Positions 1 through 6,317 are shown, counted from the first letter of the stretch. The stretch is 13,634 nt of DNA from Verrucomicrobia bacterium UBA1731 (GCA_002317575.1 DCIH01000014.1:1-13634); one strand, 5' to 3'. A program made the numbers and translations. Notes: a model not told the origin generated them from the letters alone.

Positions 1-255
1 GGGCGCGAGGGCATCGTCGTCAAGAACGCCGCCGGCAAAGAGGGCGTGTTCACGCTGAAGGTGGACGATCCGCAGCCGCGCAAGCTCCCCACGTTCGAAA
101 ACGCGCTGGAGCCGAAGAAGGTCGTCGACGAGTCGAACGCCTACGCGAAGCCGGTCGAGCAGAAGACCCGCTACGAGGAATGGAAGATCGAACCTCCTGC
201 CGCGGAAGCGCCGGTGACGGATGCGCCTGCGGTCCCGGAGGGCGACGCGAAGTGA
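1..255 (+). CDS. 3' end of an unrecognised protein gene (5'-truncated by window edge)
   Basis: The frame is open from the first base and ends at TGA 253-255, giving 84 C-terminal residues. The first part (GREGIVVKNAAGKEGVFTLK) could be beta-strand-rich. The tail is charged and then Pro/Ala-rich (PPAAEAPVTDAPAVPEG), like a disordered extension. I do not recognise the family. It does not resemble the C-terminus of IF3, although infC is the usual upstream neighbour of rpmI in many bacteria. GTG 46 is in frame but is probably internal, because the frame continues to the window edge. The 75-nt gap to rpmI makes co-transcription possible but not certain. Confidence 0.6.
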   Translation, partial: GREGIVVKNAAGKEGVFTLKVDDPQPRKLPTFENALEPKKVVDESNAYAKPVEQKTRYEEWKIEPPAAEAPVTDAPAVPEGDAK

Positions 256-264
256 TTTCACCGT

Positions 265-297
265 CTGGTTCGGGCTCAAAACCGACTGCCCGACCGG
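265..297 (+). promoter_or_regulatory. Candidate leader hairpin upstream of rpmI
   Basis: The 75-nt gap before rpmI contains an imperfect stem. GGTTCGGGC at 267-275 pairs with GCCCGACC at 288-295 with one bulged T. It is extended by a U-G and a C-G pair (265-266 with 296-297), around a 12-nt loop. No U-tract follows, so it is not an intrinsic terminator. L20 is a known autogenous repressor that binds mRNA structures in rpmI-rplT leaders of E. coli and B. subtilis, so a regulatory structure is plausible here. The L20 link is inference only. Confidence 0.3.
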
Positions 298-330
298 TAA
301 GGATGAAAAACAAAACAAAGGAAACATAAA

Positions 331-528
331 ATGCCTAAGTTGAAAACGAAGAAGTGCGCGGTCAAGCGCATGAAAACGTCGGCCAAGGGTAAAGTCCTGC
401 GTTCGCAGGGCGGCAAGGCGCACCTCAACGGGTACAAGACCCGTAGCCGCAAGCGCAACCTCCGTGGCACGACCGTCACCGACAAAACCGTGCAGAAGAC
501 CATGCAGCGCATGTTGCAGGGCAACTAA
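331..528 (+). CDS. rpmI: 50S ribosomal protein L35
   Basis: This encodes L35, a small basic protein of the large ribosomal subunit. The 65-aa product has the family hallmarks. It begins MPKLKTKKCAVKRMK, followed by the K-G-K-V-L-R stretch and a Lys/Arg-rich middle (HLNGYKTRSRKRNLRG), and it has the usual length of about 65 residues. The start ATG is preceded by an AAAGGA ribosome-binding site at 317-322. rplT starts 17 nt after its stop, which is the conserved rpmI-rplT order. Codons are strongly C- and G-ending, as expected for a highly expressed gene. The family assignment is secure. Confidence 0.97.
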   Translation: MPKLKTKKCAVKRMKTSAKGKVLRSQGGKAHLNGYKTRSRKRNLRGTTVTDKTVQKTMQRMLQGN

Positions 529-530
529 TC

Positions 531-536
531 AGGAGG
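531..536 (+). promoter_or_regulatory. Strong Shine-Dalgarno site of rplT
   Basis: AGGAGG lies in the 17-nt rpmI-rplT gap, nine bases before the rplT ATG at 546. It is close to a perfect anti-SD match. It supports independent strong initiation on rplT and fixes its start. Confidence 0.85.
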
Positions 537-545
537 AAATGAACA

Positions 546-896
546 ATGTCTCGTGCAACTAACGCCCCCGCTTCCCGTCAGCGCCGCCGCAACATCCTCG
601 AGCGCGCGAAGGGTTTCCGCGGTCCCCGTTCCAAGAACATCCGCCAGGCGATGGAGGCGGTTGATCGCGCGAAGAAGCTCGCGACGATTCACCGCAAGCT
701 GAAAAAGCGCGATTTCCGTCAGCTCTGGATCGGCCGCGTCAACGCGGCGACCCGCGCGGAAGGCATCAGCTATTCGAAGTTCATGGCGGGCCTCATCAAG
801 GCCGGCGTGATCATCAACCGCAAGATGCTCAGCGAGATCGCGATTCAGGATCCGGCCGGCTTCAAGACGCTCGTCGAGATCGCGAAGAAGGCCTGA
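546..896 (+). CDS. rplT: 50S ribosomal protein L20
   Basis: This encodes L20, an early-assembling 23S rRNA-binding protein of the large subunit. In several bacteria it also represses its own operon. The 116-aa product is of normal length. It has the basic N-terminal helix (RQRRRNILERAKGFRGPRSK), the conserved KKRDFRQLWIGRVNAATR block, and the C-terminal GLIKAGVIINRKMLSEIAIQDP segment. The N-terminus differs from the MPRVKRG type of E. coli and resembles the ATNAPA type I associate with Verrucomicrobia and Lentisphaerae, which is the main lineage clue here. A strong hairpin terminator follows 24 nt after the stop, so the ribosomal operon ends here. Confidence 0.97.
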   Translation: MSRATNAPASRQRRRNILERAKGFRGPRSKNIRQAMEAVDRAKKLATIHRKLKKRDFRQLWIGRVNAATRAEGISYSKFMAGLIKAGVIINRKMLSEIAIQDPAGFKTLVEIAKKA

Positions 897-920
897 AACC
901 TTTTGGCTTAGCAGCCTGAA

Positions 921-953
921 AAGAACCACCGCTTCGGCGGTGGTTCTTTTTTT
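921..953 (+). terminator. Rho-independent terminator after rplT
   Basis: AAGAACCACCGC (921-932) and GCGGTGGTTCTT (937-948) form a perfect 12-bp stem closed by the very stable UUCG tetraloop (933-936). The U-tract runs 947-953. This ends the rpmI-rplT transcript, so the genes from 1107 on need their own promoter. Confidence 0.95.
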
Positions 954-966
954 ATGCCGCCGAAGT

Positions 967-1028
967 TGTGTCAAAAGTGTGTCAAAATGATGTCGGAATT
1001 GACATCGAATTGACGCGATTCTGACACC
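967..1028. promoter_or_regulatory. Symmetric six-site TGTCA/TGACA operator-like array
   Basis: Three half-sites on the + strand (TGTCA 969-973, TGTCA 980-984, TGTCG 991-995) are followed by three inverted ones (TGACA 1000-1004, TGACG 1011-1015, TGACA 1022-1026). Within each half the repeat step is exactly 11 bp. Mirror-image sites share the same centre of symmetry at 997.5. Read in one orientation, the flanks also agree, giving roughly NTGN-TGTCA-RAAT. The inner pair forms GATGTC-N6-GACATC (989-1006). Two inverted sites are also -35-like (TTGACA 999-1004, TTGACG 1010-1015). The layout suggests binding of several dimers on one DNA face upstream of the 1107 operon. The regulator is unknown. Confidence 0.6.
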
Positions 1029-1038
1029 ATTGGATTCT
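1010..1038 (+). promoter_or_regulatory. Weak candidate promoter for the 1107-6267 operon
   Basis: TTGACG (1010-1015) and GATTCT (1033-1038) are separated by 17 bp and could be -35 and -10 boxes. The -35 overlaps a half-site of the symmetric array, so bound protein would block polymerase or recruit it. The -10 match is poor, and other pairings, such as TTATCT at 1051 as -10, cannot be excluded. Some promoter is required here because a strong terminator ends just upstream at 953. Confidence 0.3.
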
Positions 1039-1106
1039 TTGTTCATGGCATTATCTGCGGCGTTTGGAGGACATGTCGTTCTCCGCGTCAACGGAAAGGA
1101 AGAGCC

Positions 1107-1706
1107 ATGAACGAACTGCAGGAACGTAAGGCGGCTGAAGCGAAAGCGGAATATCGGCCGAAACTGTCGTATTACCACGCGAACGCACGCGGGAGCGGAA
1201 GCGCCGTTCGCTTCGAGCTTCACCCGGCGCATGGCGACGTGGAAGGAAGCATTTTCGCGACCTTCGCCGCGCAGAAGACGGTGGGCTCGTGCGACGCGGG
1301 CGTGCGCACGTTCCCGACGTTCGACTGGCAGAACAGAGTCACGGTCTGTCTGCGCATCGAGGATCTGGCGCAGATGCTCGAGGTGTTCCGCGGCTGTCGC
1401 GAGAACATTGCGGACGGCAAGGGGCTTTTCCACCGGTCCGAGAAGGCGAACACGATCATTCGGCTCGAGCATCGCATCGATCCCGTGCCGGGTTTCATGC
1501 TCGACGTTTCGCGCAAGGCGTTCGACGGCGCGTTGTCGCGTGTCGCGTTTTCGTTTTCGATGAGCGAAGCGTTGGGGTTCGCTCAGTCGGTCGAAGGTGC
1601 GCTCCATTACGTGGCCTTCGGCATTCCGAAAACGTATCCGCGGGCGACGAGGCCCGATTCCGCCGAAAGGGAAACGCCCGAGGCGTTTCCGGAGGATCCG
1701 TTTTGA
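1107..1706 (+). CDS. Putative Whirly-like ssDNA-binding protein
   Basis: The 199-aa product is predicted to be soluble, with no signal peptide. Residues about 20-175 show an alternating strand pattern resembling the Whirly fold. There is an FDW motif at 72-74 followed by a strand (NRVTVCLRIEDLAQML). Next come a CEFFHDP-like segment (GKGLFHRSEKANTIIRLEH), a long strand ending in GFMLDVSRK, and a C-terminal strand-helix ending in SFSMSEALGFAQSVEGALHY. Whirly and related PC4-like proteins bind ssDNA as tetramers. The order of elements is what I recognise; overall identity is low and I cannot run a profile search. The start has an AAGGAAGAG ribosome-binding site. The stop overlaps the TTG start of the next gene, so it heads a coupled operon with comM and comEC. 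An ssDNA-binding role in DNA uptake is inferred from this context. Confidence 0.45.
   Translation: MNELQERKAAEAKAEYRPKLSYYHANARGSGSAVRFELHPAHGDVEGSIFATFAAQKTVGSCDAGVRTFPTFDWQNRVTVCLRIEDLAQMLEVFRGCRENIADGKGLFHRSEKANTIIRLEHRIDPVPGFMLDVSRKAFDGALSRVAFSFSMSEALGFAQSVEGALHYVAFGIPKTYPRATRPDSAERETPEAFPEDPF
1691..1696 (+). promoter_or_regulatory. Shine-Dalgarno that decides the TTG start of the DUF2851 gene
   Basis: GGAGGA lies within the last codons of the upstream gene, six bases before TTG 1703. No other in-frame start with comparable spacing is nearby, and an ATG start further upstream would overlap the 1107 gene by hundreds of bases. The TTG overlaps the upstream stop codon (TTGA). Confidence 0.75.
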
Positions 1707-2845
1707 GTCCGTTCGGCGACAGATCGTCGCCGGTTTCGGAGCGTCACGTGCAGGCCTTGTGGTATGACGCCACGTTGCGGCCCGCCGTGTTGCGCACCGA
1801 CGCCGGCGCGGTCGTCCGCGTGCTCGATCCGGGCGTGTGGAATCTCGGCCCTGGGCCGGATTTCCGGCGGGCTGTTCTTGAGATCGGCGGCAGTCGCCGC
1901 CGTGTCGAGGGCGATGTGGAAATCCACCTGCGCCCGGCTGATTGGTCGGCGCACGGACATGGCGGCGACGCCGCCTATCGTGGCGTCGTCGCGCACGTCA
2001 CGTGGTATGGCGGTGTGCGGCCCGAGACGCTTCCTGTCGGTTGCCTGTCGATCTGTTTGGGCGATTTTCTCCGGTGTAGGCCCGATTTTTCGCCGCGCAC
2101 CATCGATTTGCAGGCCTATCCTTACGCGCATCTTCCGAAAACGCCTCGCCCGTGCGAAAGGCATTTCGGCGGCAATCCGGATTTCGGGCTCGAGGTGCTG
2201 CGTGAAGCGGGGCGTCGTCGCTTGTTGGAGAAAGCCGGCCGGTTTAAGACGGCGTTTTTGCGTCGGGGCGATTCCGAGCAGGTTTTCTACGAGGAGCTGC
2301 TGTCTGCGTTCGGTTACGCGAAAAACGCGGAGGCGTTTCGCCGGTTGGGGCGTGCCGTGCCGCTTGCGGATCTGCCGCACAATGCGGAAGCCGCCTTCGA
2401 AGCGCTGAAGTGCGCGGCTGCGTTGGTTGTCGGCGTGGATTTCCCGTGGCGTTCGAACGGACGGCCGGGCAACGCGCCTGAACTGCGGATGGCGGACGCG
2501 GCCGCGCTTCTCACGGGCGGGAAGCCGTCGCATCTGGGGGCGGGGCGCGCTGCGGCGGTGTTGGCGAACGTTGTCGTTCCGTATGCGCTGGCGCGCGGCG
2601 TTTTGAAGGAACCGCCGTTCTGGCTGCCGCCGGAAGATGTGTCCTCGCCGATGCGGTTGGCCGCGTATCGTCTGTTCGGGCGGGATCACAATCCGGCGCT
2701 TTACAGGCGCAATGGCGTGTTGTTGCAGGGACTCATCCAGATACATCGCGATTACTGCCTTTCCGCACGGCCCGATTGTGCGGCATGCGGGTTGGCGGCG
2801 TGGTGCGGGAACGTGCTTGAGCGGGAAGGGAAGGTGCTGTCATGA
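1703..2845 (+). CDS. DUF2851 family protein with C-terminal four-cysteine motif
   Basis: The 380-aa product resembles DUF2851 proteins, whose function is unestablished. N-terminal signatures are GPDF (D53), then GDVEIHLRPADW with D71, E73, H75 and D80-W81, then HGH (H84, H86) and a strand ending VAHVTWYG. The D...D-x-E-x-H pattern is reminiscent of metal-dependent nuclease cores, but this is speculative. The middle is helical, and the C-terminus has RRNGVLLQGLIQIHRDYC. The last cysteines are C352, C359, C362 and C368, spaced C-X6-C-X2-C-X5-C, as in the [4Fe-4S] loop of endonuclease III and MutY. The start is TTG 1703, chosen for the GGAGGA site six bases upstream and for overlap coupling with the preceding stop. 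The 3' end overlaps comM by ATGA. A DNA-processing role alongside ComM and ComEC is inferred. Confidence 0.75.
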   Translation: MSPFGDRSSPVSERHVQALWYDATLRPAVLRTDAGAVVRVLDPGVWNLGPGPDFRRAVLEIGGSRRRVEGDVEIHLRPADWSAHGHGGDAAYRGVVAHVTWYGGVRPETLPVGCLSICLGDFLRCRPDFSPRTIDLQAYPYAHLPKTPRPCERHFGGNPDFGLEVLREAGRRRLLEKAGRFKTAFLRRGDSEQVFYEELLSAFGYAKNAEAFRRLGRAVPLADLPHNAEAAFEALKCAAALVVGVDFPWRSNGRPGNAPELRMADAAALLTGGKPSHLGAGRAAAVLANVVVPYALARGVLKEPPFWLPPEDVSSPMRLAAYRLFGRDHNPALYRRNGVLLQGLIQIHRDYCLSARPDCAACGLAAWCGNVLEREGKVLS

Positions 2846-4392
2846 CGAATTGTCTGCGGTTGGCGAGATGTTATTCGGGTGCCGTGTGCGGCGTCGGCGC
2901 ACGGGCTGTCGAGATTGAGGTGTGTGCGTCGGGCGGCGTGCCGCAATTCACGATCGTCGGATTGCCGGATACCGCCGTGAAGGAAGCGAAGGACCGCGTT
3001 TCCACGGCAATATCCAATTCCGGCTATCCGAATCTGGAGTCCAGCGTCACGGTGAATCTGGCGCCGGCGGACGTGCGCAAGGAGGGGCCGCTGTACGATC
3101 TTCCGATTGCCGTTGCGCTGTTGACGGCGGCGGGGAAAGCGCGCTGTCCGGACCTGGACGAATGGGGCATCGTGGGCGAATTGGCGCTATCGGGCGCCGT
3201 GAGGCGCGTGCGTGGCGTGTTGTCGATCGTCCTCGAAATGCGGAGGCTCGGAAAAAAGGGAATTCTCGTGCCGGCCGAAAACGCCGAGGAGGCTTCGGTC
3301 GTGAACGGCATTTCCGTGTATCCGGTGTCGTCTTTGCACGAGGCGGTCGATTTTCTCGAAGGGAAATCTTCGTTGCGGCCCGTGTTCGCGGATCTGACGA
3401 GGCTTGTTTCGGCGGGACGGGACACGGGCGACGATTTCGCGGACGTGAAAGGCCAGTTCACGGCCAAGCGGGCCATCGAGGTGGCCGTGGCCGGGGGGCA
3501 TAATCTCCTGATGGTCGGTCCGCCCGGCACGGGCAAGACGATGCTCGCCAGGCGGATACCGTCCATTTTGCCGCCCATGTCCGTGGAGGAGGCGCTGGAA
3601 GTGACGCGGATTCATTCGGTGGCGGGCGAGCTTAAGGCGGCGCAGTCGCTGGTGGTGCATCGGCCGTTCAGGTCGCCACACCACACGGCGTCACCGATCG
3701 GTCTTTTGGGCGGCGGATCGCGTCCTGTCCCCGGCGAGGTGTCGTTGGCGCATCGAGGCGTGTTGTTCTTGGACGAAATGCCGGAGTTCAGTCGCACGGC
3801 GCTGGAAGTCTTGAGACAACCGTTGGAGGACGGTCACGTGGGCATTACGAGGGCCGCTGCAAGTTGCGAGTATCCGAGCGAGTTCATGCTTGTGGCGGCG
3901 ATGAACCCGTGTCCGTGCGGGTATTGGGGCGATCCGAGACATCAGTGCCGATGCTCGTCGCGCAAACGGATGGAGTACCGCAATCGGATTTCGGGTCCGC
4001 TTTTGGACCGCATCGACCTGCAGATCGAGGTGGCGCCGGTCACGTATGAAGAATTGGCCGAGTTGCCGCCGGGGGAGTCGTCGGCCTCCATACGGGAGCG
4101 CGTCATCCGCGCGCGTGAAATCCAGCGGAGGCGTTTCGCGGACGATCCGGATGTCTTTTGCAACGCCGACATGCGTTCGCGCGACGTGGCGCGGTACTGC
4201 CGGTTGGACAAAGCGGCGCAAAGCATGTTGCGCGATCGCTTGACGGAGCTTGATTTGTCGGCGCGCGCGTACGATCGCGTGCTCAAGGTCGCGCGGACGG
4301 TTGCCGATCTTGAGGGCCATGAAACTGTGCAGGTCGAAGACGTCGACGCCGCGGCCGGGTGGCGGGCGCTGGACAGGTCGTATTGGTCATGA
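2842..4392 (+). CDS. comM: ComM/YifB family AAA+ ATPase (Mg-chelatase-like)
   Basis: ComM is a cytoplasmic hexameric helicase that promotes branch migration when incoming ssDNA is integrated during natural transformation. The 516-aa product is of normal length. Residues 1-170 form the ChlI-like N-terminal domain (GVPQFTIVGLPDTAVKEAKDRV). Walker A is GPPGTGKT at about 226-233 and Walker B is LFLDE with D311-E312. MNPCPCGYWGDPRHQCRCS follows, with paired cysteines C357/C359 and C369/C371, and then a C-terminal Mg-chelatase domain (LSARAYDRVLKVARTVADLEG). The ATG overlaps the previous stop by ATGA, showing translational coupling. The family is secure. The transformation role is known for characterised ComM and is supported here by adjacent comEC. 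Confidence 0.95.
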   Translation: MTNCLRLARCYSGAVCGVGARAVEIEVCASGGVPQFTIVGLPDTAVKEAKDRVSTAISNSGYPNLESSVTVNLAPADVRKEGPLYDLPIAVALLTAAGKARCPDLDEWGIVGELALSGAVRRVRGVLSIVLEMRRLGKKGILVPAENAEEASVVNGISVYPVSSLHEAVDFLEGKSSLRPVFADLTRLVSAGRDTGDDFADVKGQFTAKRAIEVAVAGGHNLLMVGPPGTGKTMLARRIPSILPPMSVEEALEVTRIHSVAGELKAAQSLVVHRPFRSPHHTASPIGLLGGGSRPVPGEVSLAHRGVLFLDEMPEFSRTALEVLRQPLEDGHVGITRAAASCEYPSEFMLVAAMNPCPCGYWGDPRHQCRCSSRKRMEYRNRISGPLLDRIDLQIEVAPVTYEELAELPPGESSASIRERVIRAREIQRRRFADDPDVFCNADMRSRDVARYCRLDKAAQSMLRDRLTELDLSARAYDRVLKVARTVADLEGHETVQVEDVDAAAGWRALDRSYWS

Positions 4393-4396
4393 CGCC

Positions 4397-6034
4397 ATGT
4401 CCGTGTTCGGAAATGTGGATCCCGCGTGGAAGCTTTTCGTGGTTGCCGTCATGCTGATCGGTGGCGAGGTGTTGGGCTTCGTTTTGACGGACGGCAGCGG
4501 ATTGCTGGTGCCGGCGACCGTCGTGGTGGCGCACGTGGCGGTGGCGGCATGGTCGTGGCGGTTGAAGTTCTTGACGCCGTTGCTGATCATGGCCGTCGGC
4601 GTTTTGCTGGGTTGGCGGACGGAGGAACTCCGCAAATCGATGTTCGACCGTGGCCGGGAATGCGGTGCGGATGGCAGGGCGCCGGCGTACGAATTGTTTG
4701 TCGAAGGCGATGCCGTCGTCGGACGGCGTTCTCGAAAGGCGAACAGCCGGATCGAATTCCGGTCGCATGTGGGAGACGTGCCCGTGAAAGTGGTGATGCC
4801 GACGCGGGGAGACGAATCCGGTCCGTGCGATGGTGAAGTGTGGTCGTGTCGGGGGTGGTTGGCGTCGCCGCGAAATGGGTGGAGGCGATTCTCCGAACAT
4901 GTGTTGTGGGTTTGCGCGGCGGAAGATGCGGAGCGCCTGCGGGCGGCAGACCGGACGGGGACGAGAGGGTGGTATGCGAGGGTTTCGGCGAGAATGTCGG
5001 CGTCGAGCGGGATCGGTTTGGGATGGTGTCCGGATTTGGCGGGCTTGTTGCAGGCCATTGTGCTGGGCCGACGGACGGCGATGCCATCTGCACAAAAAGC
5101 CGTCTTCGCGGCGGCCGGGACCATTCACGTGTTTGCGATTTCAGGTTTGCATGTCATGCTTGTCATGGCGATTTTGATGGCATGCGCGGGCGCTTTGCCG
5201 ATGCTGACGGATACGCAAAAAAGGTTGGTGGTGCTGCCGTTGGCTGTGGCGTATGTTTTGTTGACGGGAGCGCGTCCAAGCGCGTTGCGGGCGTTGATGA
5301 TGGGGAGCATTGCGTTGTCGGCGCCGTTGTTTGGCAGGCGGACGAACGCGTTGTCGGCCTGGAGCGTGACGGCTGTGTGCGTTTACGCGTTCTCGCCGTC
5401 GTTGGTGTTCGACGTCGGGTGTGCGTTGTCGTTTGTCGTGATGCTTGGGATCGTGTTGTGGGTTCGTCGGACGTCTTGCGTGGCGTCGCCATTTGCCTTG
5501 GTTTTGGCGGAGCATTGTTCGAGGAACGCCACGCGTGCGGATCCGAAGAGTTCGCGGATCGTTCGGGTGTTTGTTGGGGTCGTAGGTGGCGTGTTGGGCG
5601 GTGTCGGCGTATCGTTTGCGGCTTGGCTGGCGGGCACGCCCATGGCGGTGTGCGTGTTTTCGCGTTTCACGGTGGGAGGATTGGCGGCGAATGTCGCAGT
5701 GGTGCCGTTGTCTTCGTTGGTTGTTGCGTTGGGGTTCTTTGGTTCGCTTGCCGGTATTGCGGGATTGTCGGTTTTGGCCTGTGCGTTCAACAACCTTGCG
5801 GCGTATTGCATTGGGGGGATGATTCGCGTTTCGGCCGCCGTTGCGGCCTGGCCGGGCGCGTCATTGGAGGTTGCGCCGTGGGGTTGGGGCGCGTGCGTTG
5901 CGTGGTATGCCATGTTGTTCATGGCGTACGCTTTAAGTTCTGCTGCGGTCAGGATGAGGTTGTTTCGATGGTTTTCGGTTGTTGTCGGAACATGGCCGTG
6001 TCGGTTGTTTCGGTTGTTGTCGGAACGCGGATGA
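4397..6034 (+). CDS. comEC: ComEC/Rec2 family competence protein, short form lacking the metallo-beta-lactamase domain
   Basis: ComEC is the inner-membrane channel that carries transforming ssDNA into the cytoplasm. The 545-aa product has N-terminal membrane segments (about 10-75) and a soluble DUF4131/OB-like part (about 85-215). The Competence core follows, with LLQAIVLGRR, the hallmark FAISGLHVML (H252), GARPSALRALMM, and several membrane helices to about residue 530. The C-terminal metallo-beta-lactamase-like domain of long forms such as B. subtilis ComEC is absent. ATG 4397 is chosen because it lies four bases after the comM stop. The Shine-Dalgarno is weak, so translation is probably coupled. 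Base use is unusually G- and T-rich with many TTG and GTG codons, unlike the C-ending genes at 8739-11459. A 19-bp direct repeat lies in its last 62 bases. Confidence 0.9.
   Translation: MSVFGNVDPAWKLFVVAVMLIGGEVLGFVLTDGSGLLVPATVVVAHVAVAAWSWRLKFLTPLLIMAVGVLLGWRTEELRKSMFDRGRECGADGRAPAYELFVEGDAVVGRRSRKANSRIEFRSHVGDVPVKVVMPTRGDESGPCDGEVWSCRGWLASPRNGWRRFSEHVLWVCAAEDAERLRAADRTGTRGWYARVSARMSASSGIGLGWCPDLAGLLQAIVLGRRTAMPSAQKAVFAAAGTIHVFAISGLHVMLVMAILMACAGALPMLTDTQKRLVVLPLAVAYVLLTGARPSALRALMMGSIALSAPLFGRRTNALSAWSVTAVCVYAFSPSLVFDVGCALSFVVMLGIVLWVRRTSCVASPFALVLAEHCSRNATRADPKSSRIVRVFVGVVGGVLGGVGVSFAAWLAGTPMAVCVFSRFTVGGLAANVAVVPLSSLVVALGFFGSLAGIAGLSVLACAFNNLAAYCIGGMIRVSAAVAAWPGASLEVAPWGWGACVAWYAMLFMAYALSSAAVRMRLFRWFSVVVGTWPCRLFRLLSERG
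5973..6026 (+). repeat. 19-bp direct repeat at the 3' end of comEC
   Basis: TTTCGGTTGTTGTCGGAAC occurs at 5973-5991 and again, identically, at 6008-6026, a 35-bp offset. The offset is not a multiple of three, so the two copies encode different residues in ComEC (around FSVVVGT and LFRLLSERG). It may be a remnant of a local duplication that rewrote the C-terminus. Confidence 0.85.
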
Positions 6035-6267
6035 GTTGGGGGAAAGGCATGTTTGACGAGGACGTGATCATTTGTCGGCAGTGCATGTTGGAGAATGCAG
6101 CAGGCGAGGAGTTGCCGGATGTTCTGGAGGCGTTTGAACGCGGGGTCGAAGACGGTCGGTCGCGCCTCCGTCCGTTTCCGTTTCGTATGTCGCCGTATTT
6201 GCAGAACCTGTCGCTGGCGTACGCAAATGGTTTTGCGCTGGGCCGATTGAGCCCAAACCCCAATTGA
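6031..6267 (+). CDS. Small uncharacterised protein (78 aa) coupled to comEC
   Basis: ATG 6031 overlaps the comEC stop (ATGA), and the frame runs to TGA 6267. An alternative start, ATG 6049, follows GGGGGAAAGG and would give MFDEDVIICRQCMLENAAG and 72 residues; I cannot choose firmly. The product looks protein-like, with an acidic N-terminus, a CxxC pair (ICRQCM), a helical stretch (LPDVLEAFERGVEDGRSRL) and a C-terminal YANGFALGR. It has no membrane segment or signal peptide and I do not recognise the family. Tight coupling at the end of a competence-type operon is the main argument that it is real. No terminator is visible after it; the repeat region begins 15 bases later. Confidence 0.55.
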   Translation: MSWGKGMFDEDVIICRQCMLENAAGEELPDVLEAFERGVEDGRSRLRPFPFRMSPYLQNLSLAYANGFALGRLSPNPN

Positions 6268-6281
6268 AGCAACAATGCCTT

Positions 6282-6315
6282 TTTGTAACAGTGTCTTGTT
6301 TGTAACAGTGTCTTG
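6282..6315 (+). repeat. Perfect 17-bp tandem repeat (two units)
   Basis: TTTGTAACAGTGTCTTG at 6282-6298 is immediately repeated at 6299-6315 without a mismatch. It lies between the 78-aa gene and the first REP hairpin and may mark the left edge of the inserted RAYT/REP module. Confidence 0.9.
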
Positions 6316-6317
6316 AA

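Noticed and set aside
1289..1702. Extension of the DUF2851 frame upstream to an ATG at 1289
   Set aside because: It would overlap the 1107 gene by more than 400 bases, and the extra sequence is Arg-rich and unlike the family. TTG 1703 has a well-spaced GGAGGA and overlap coupling.
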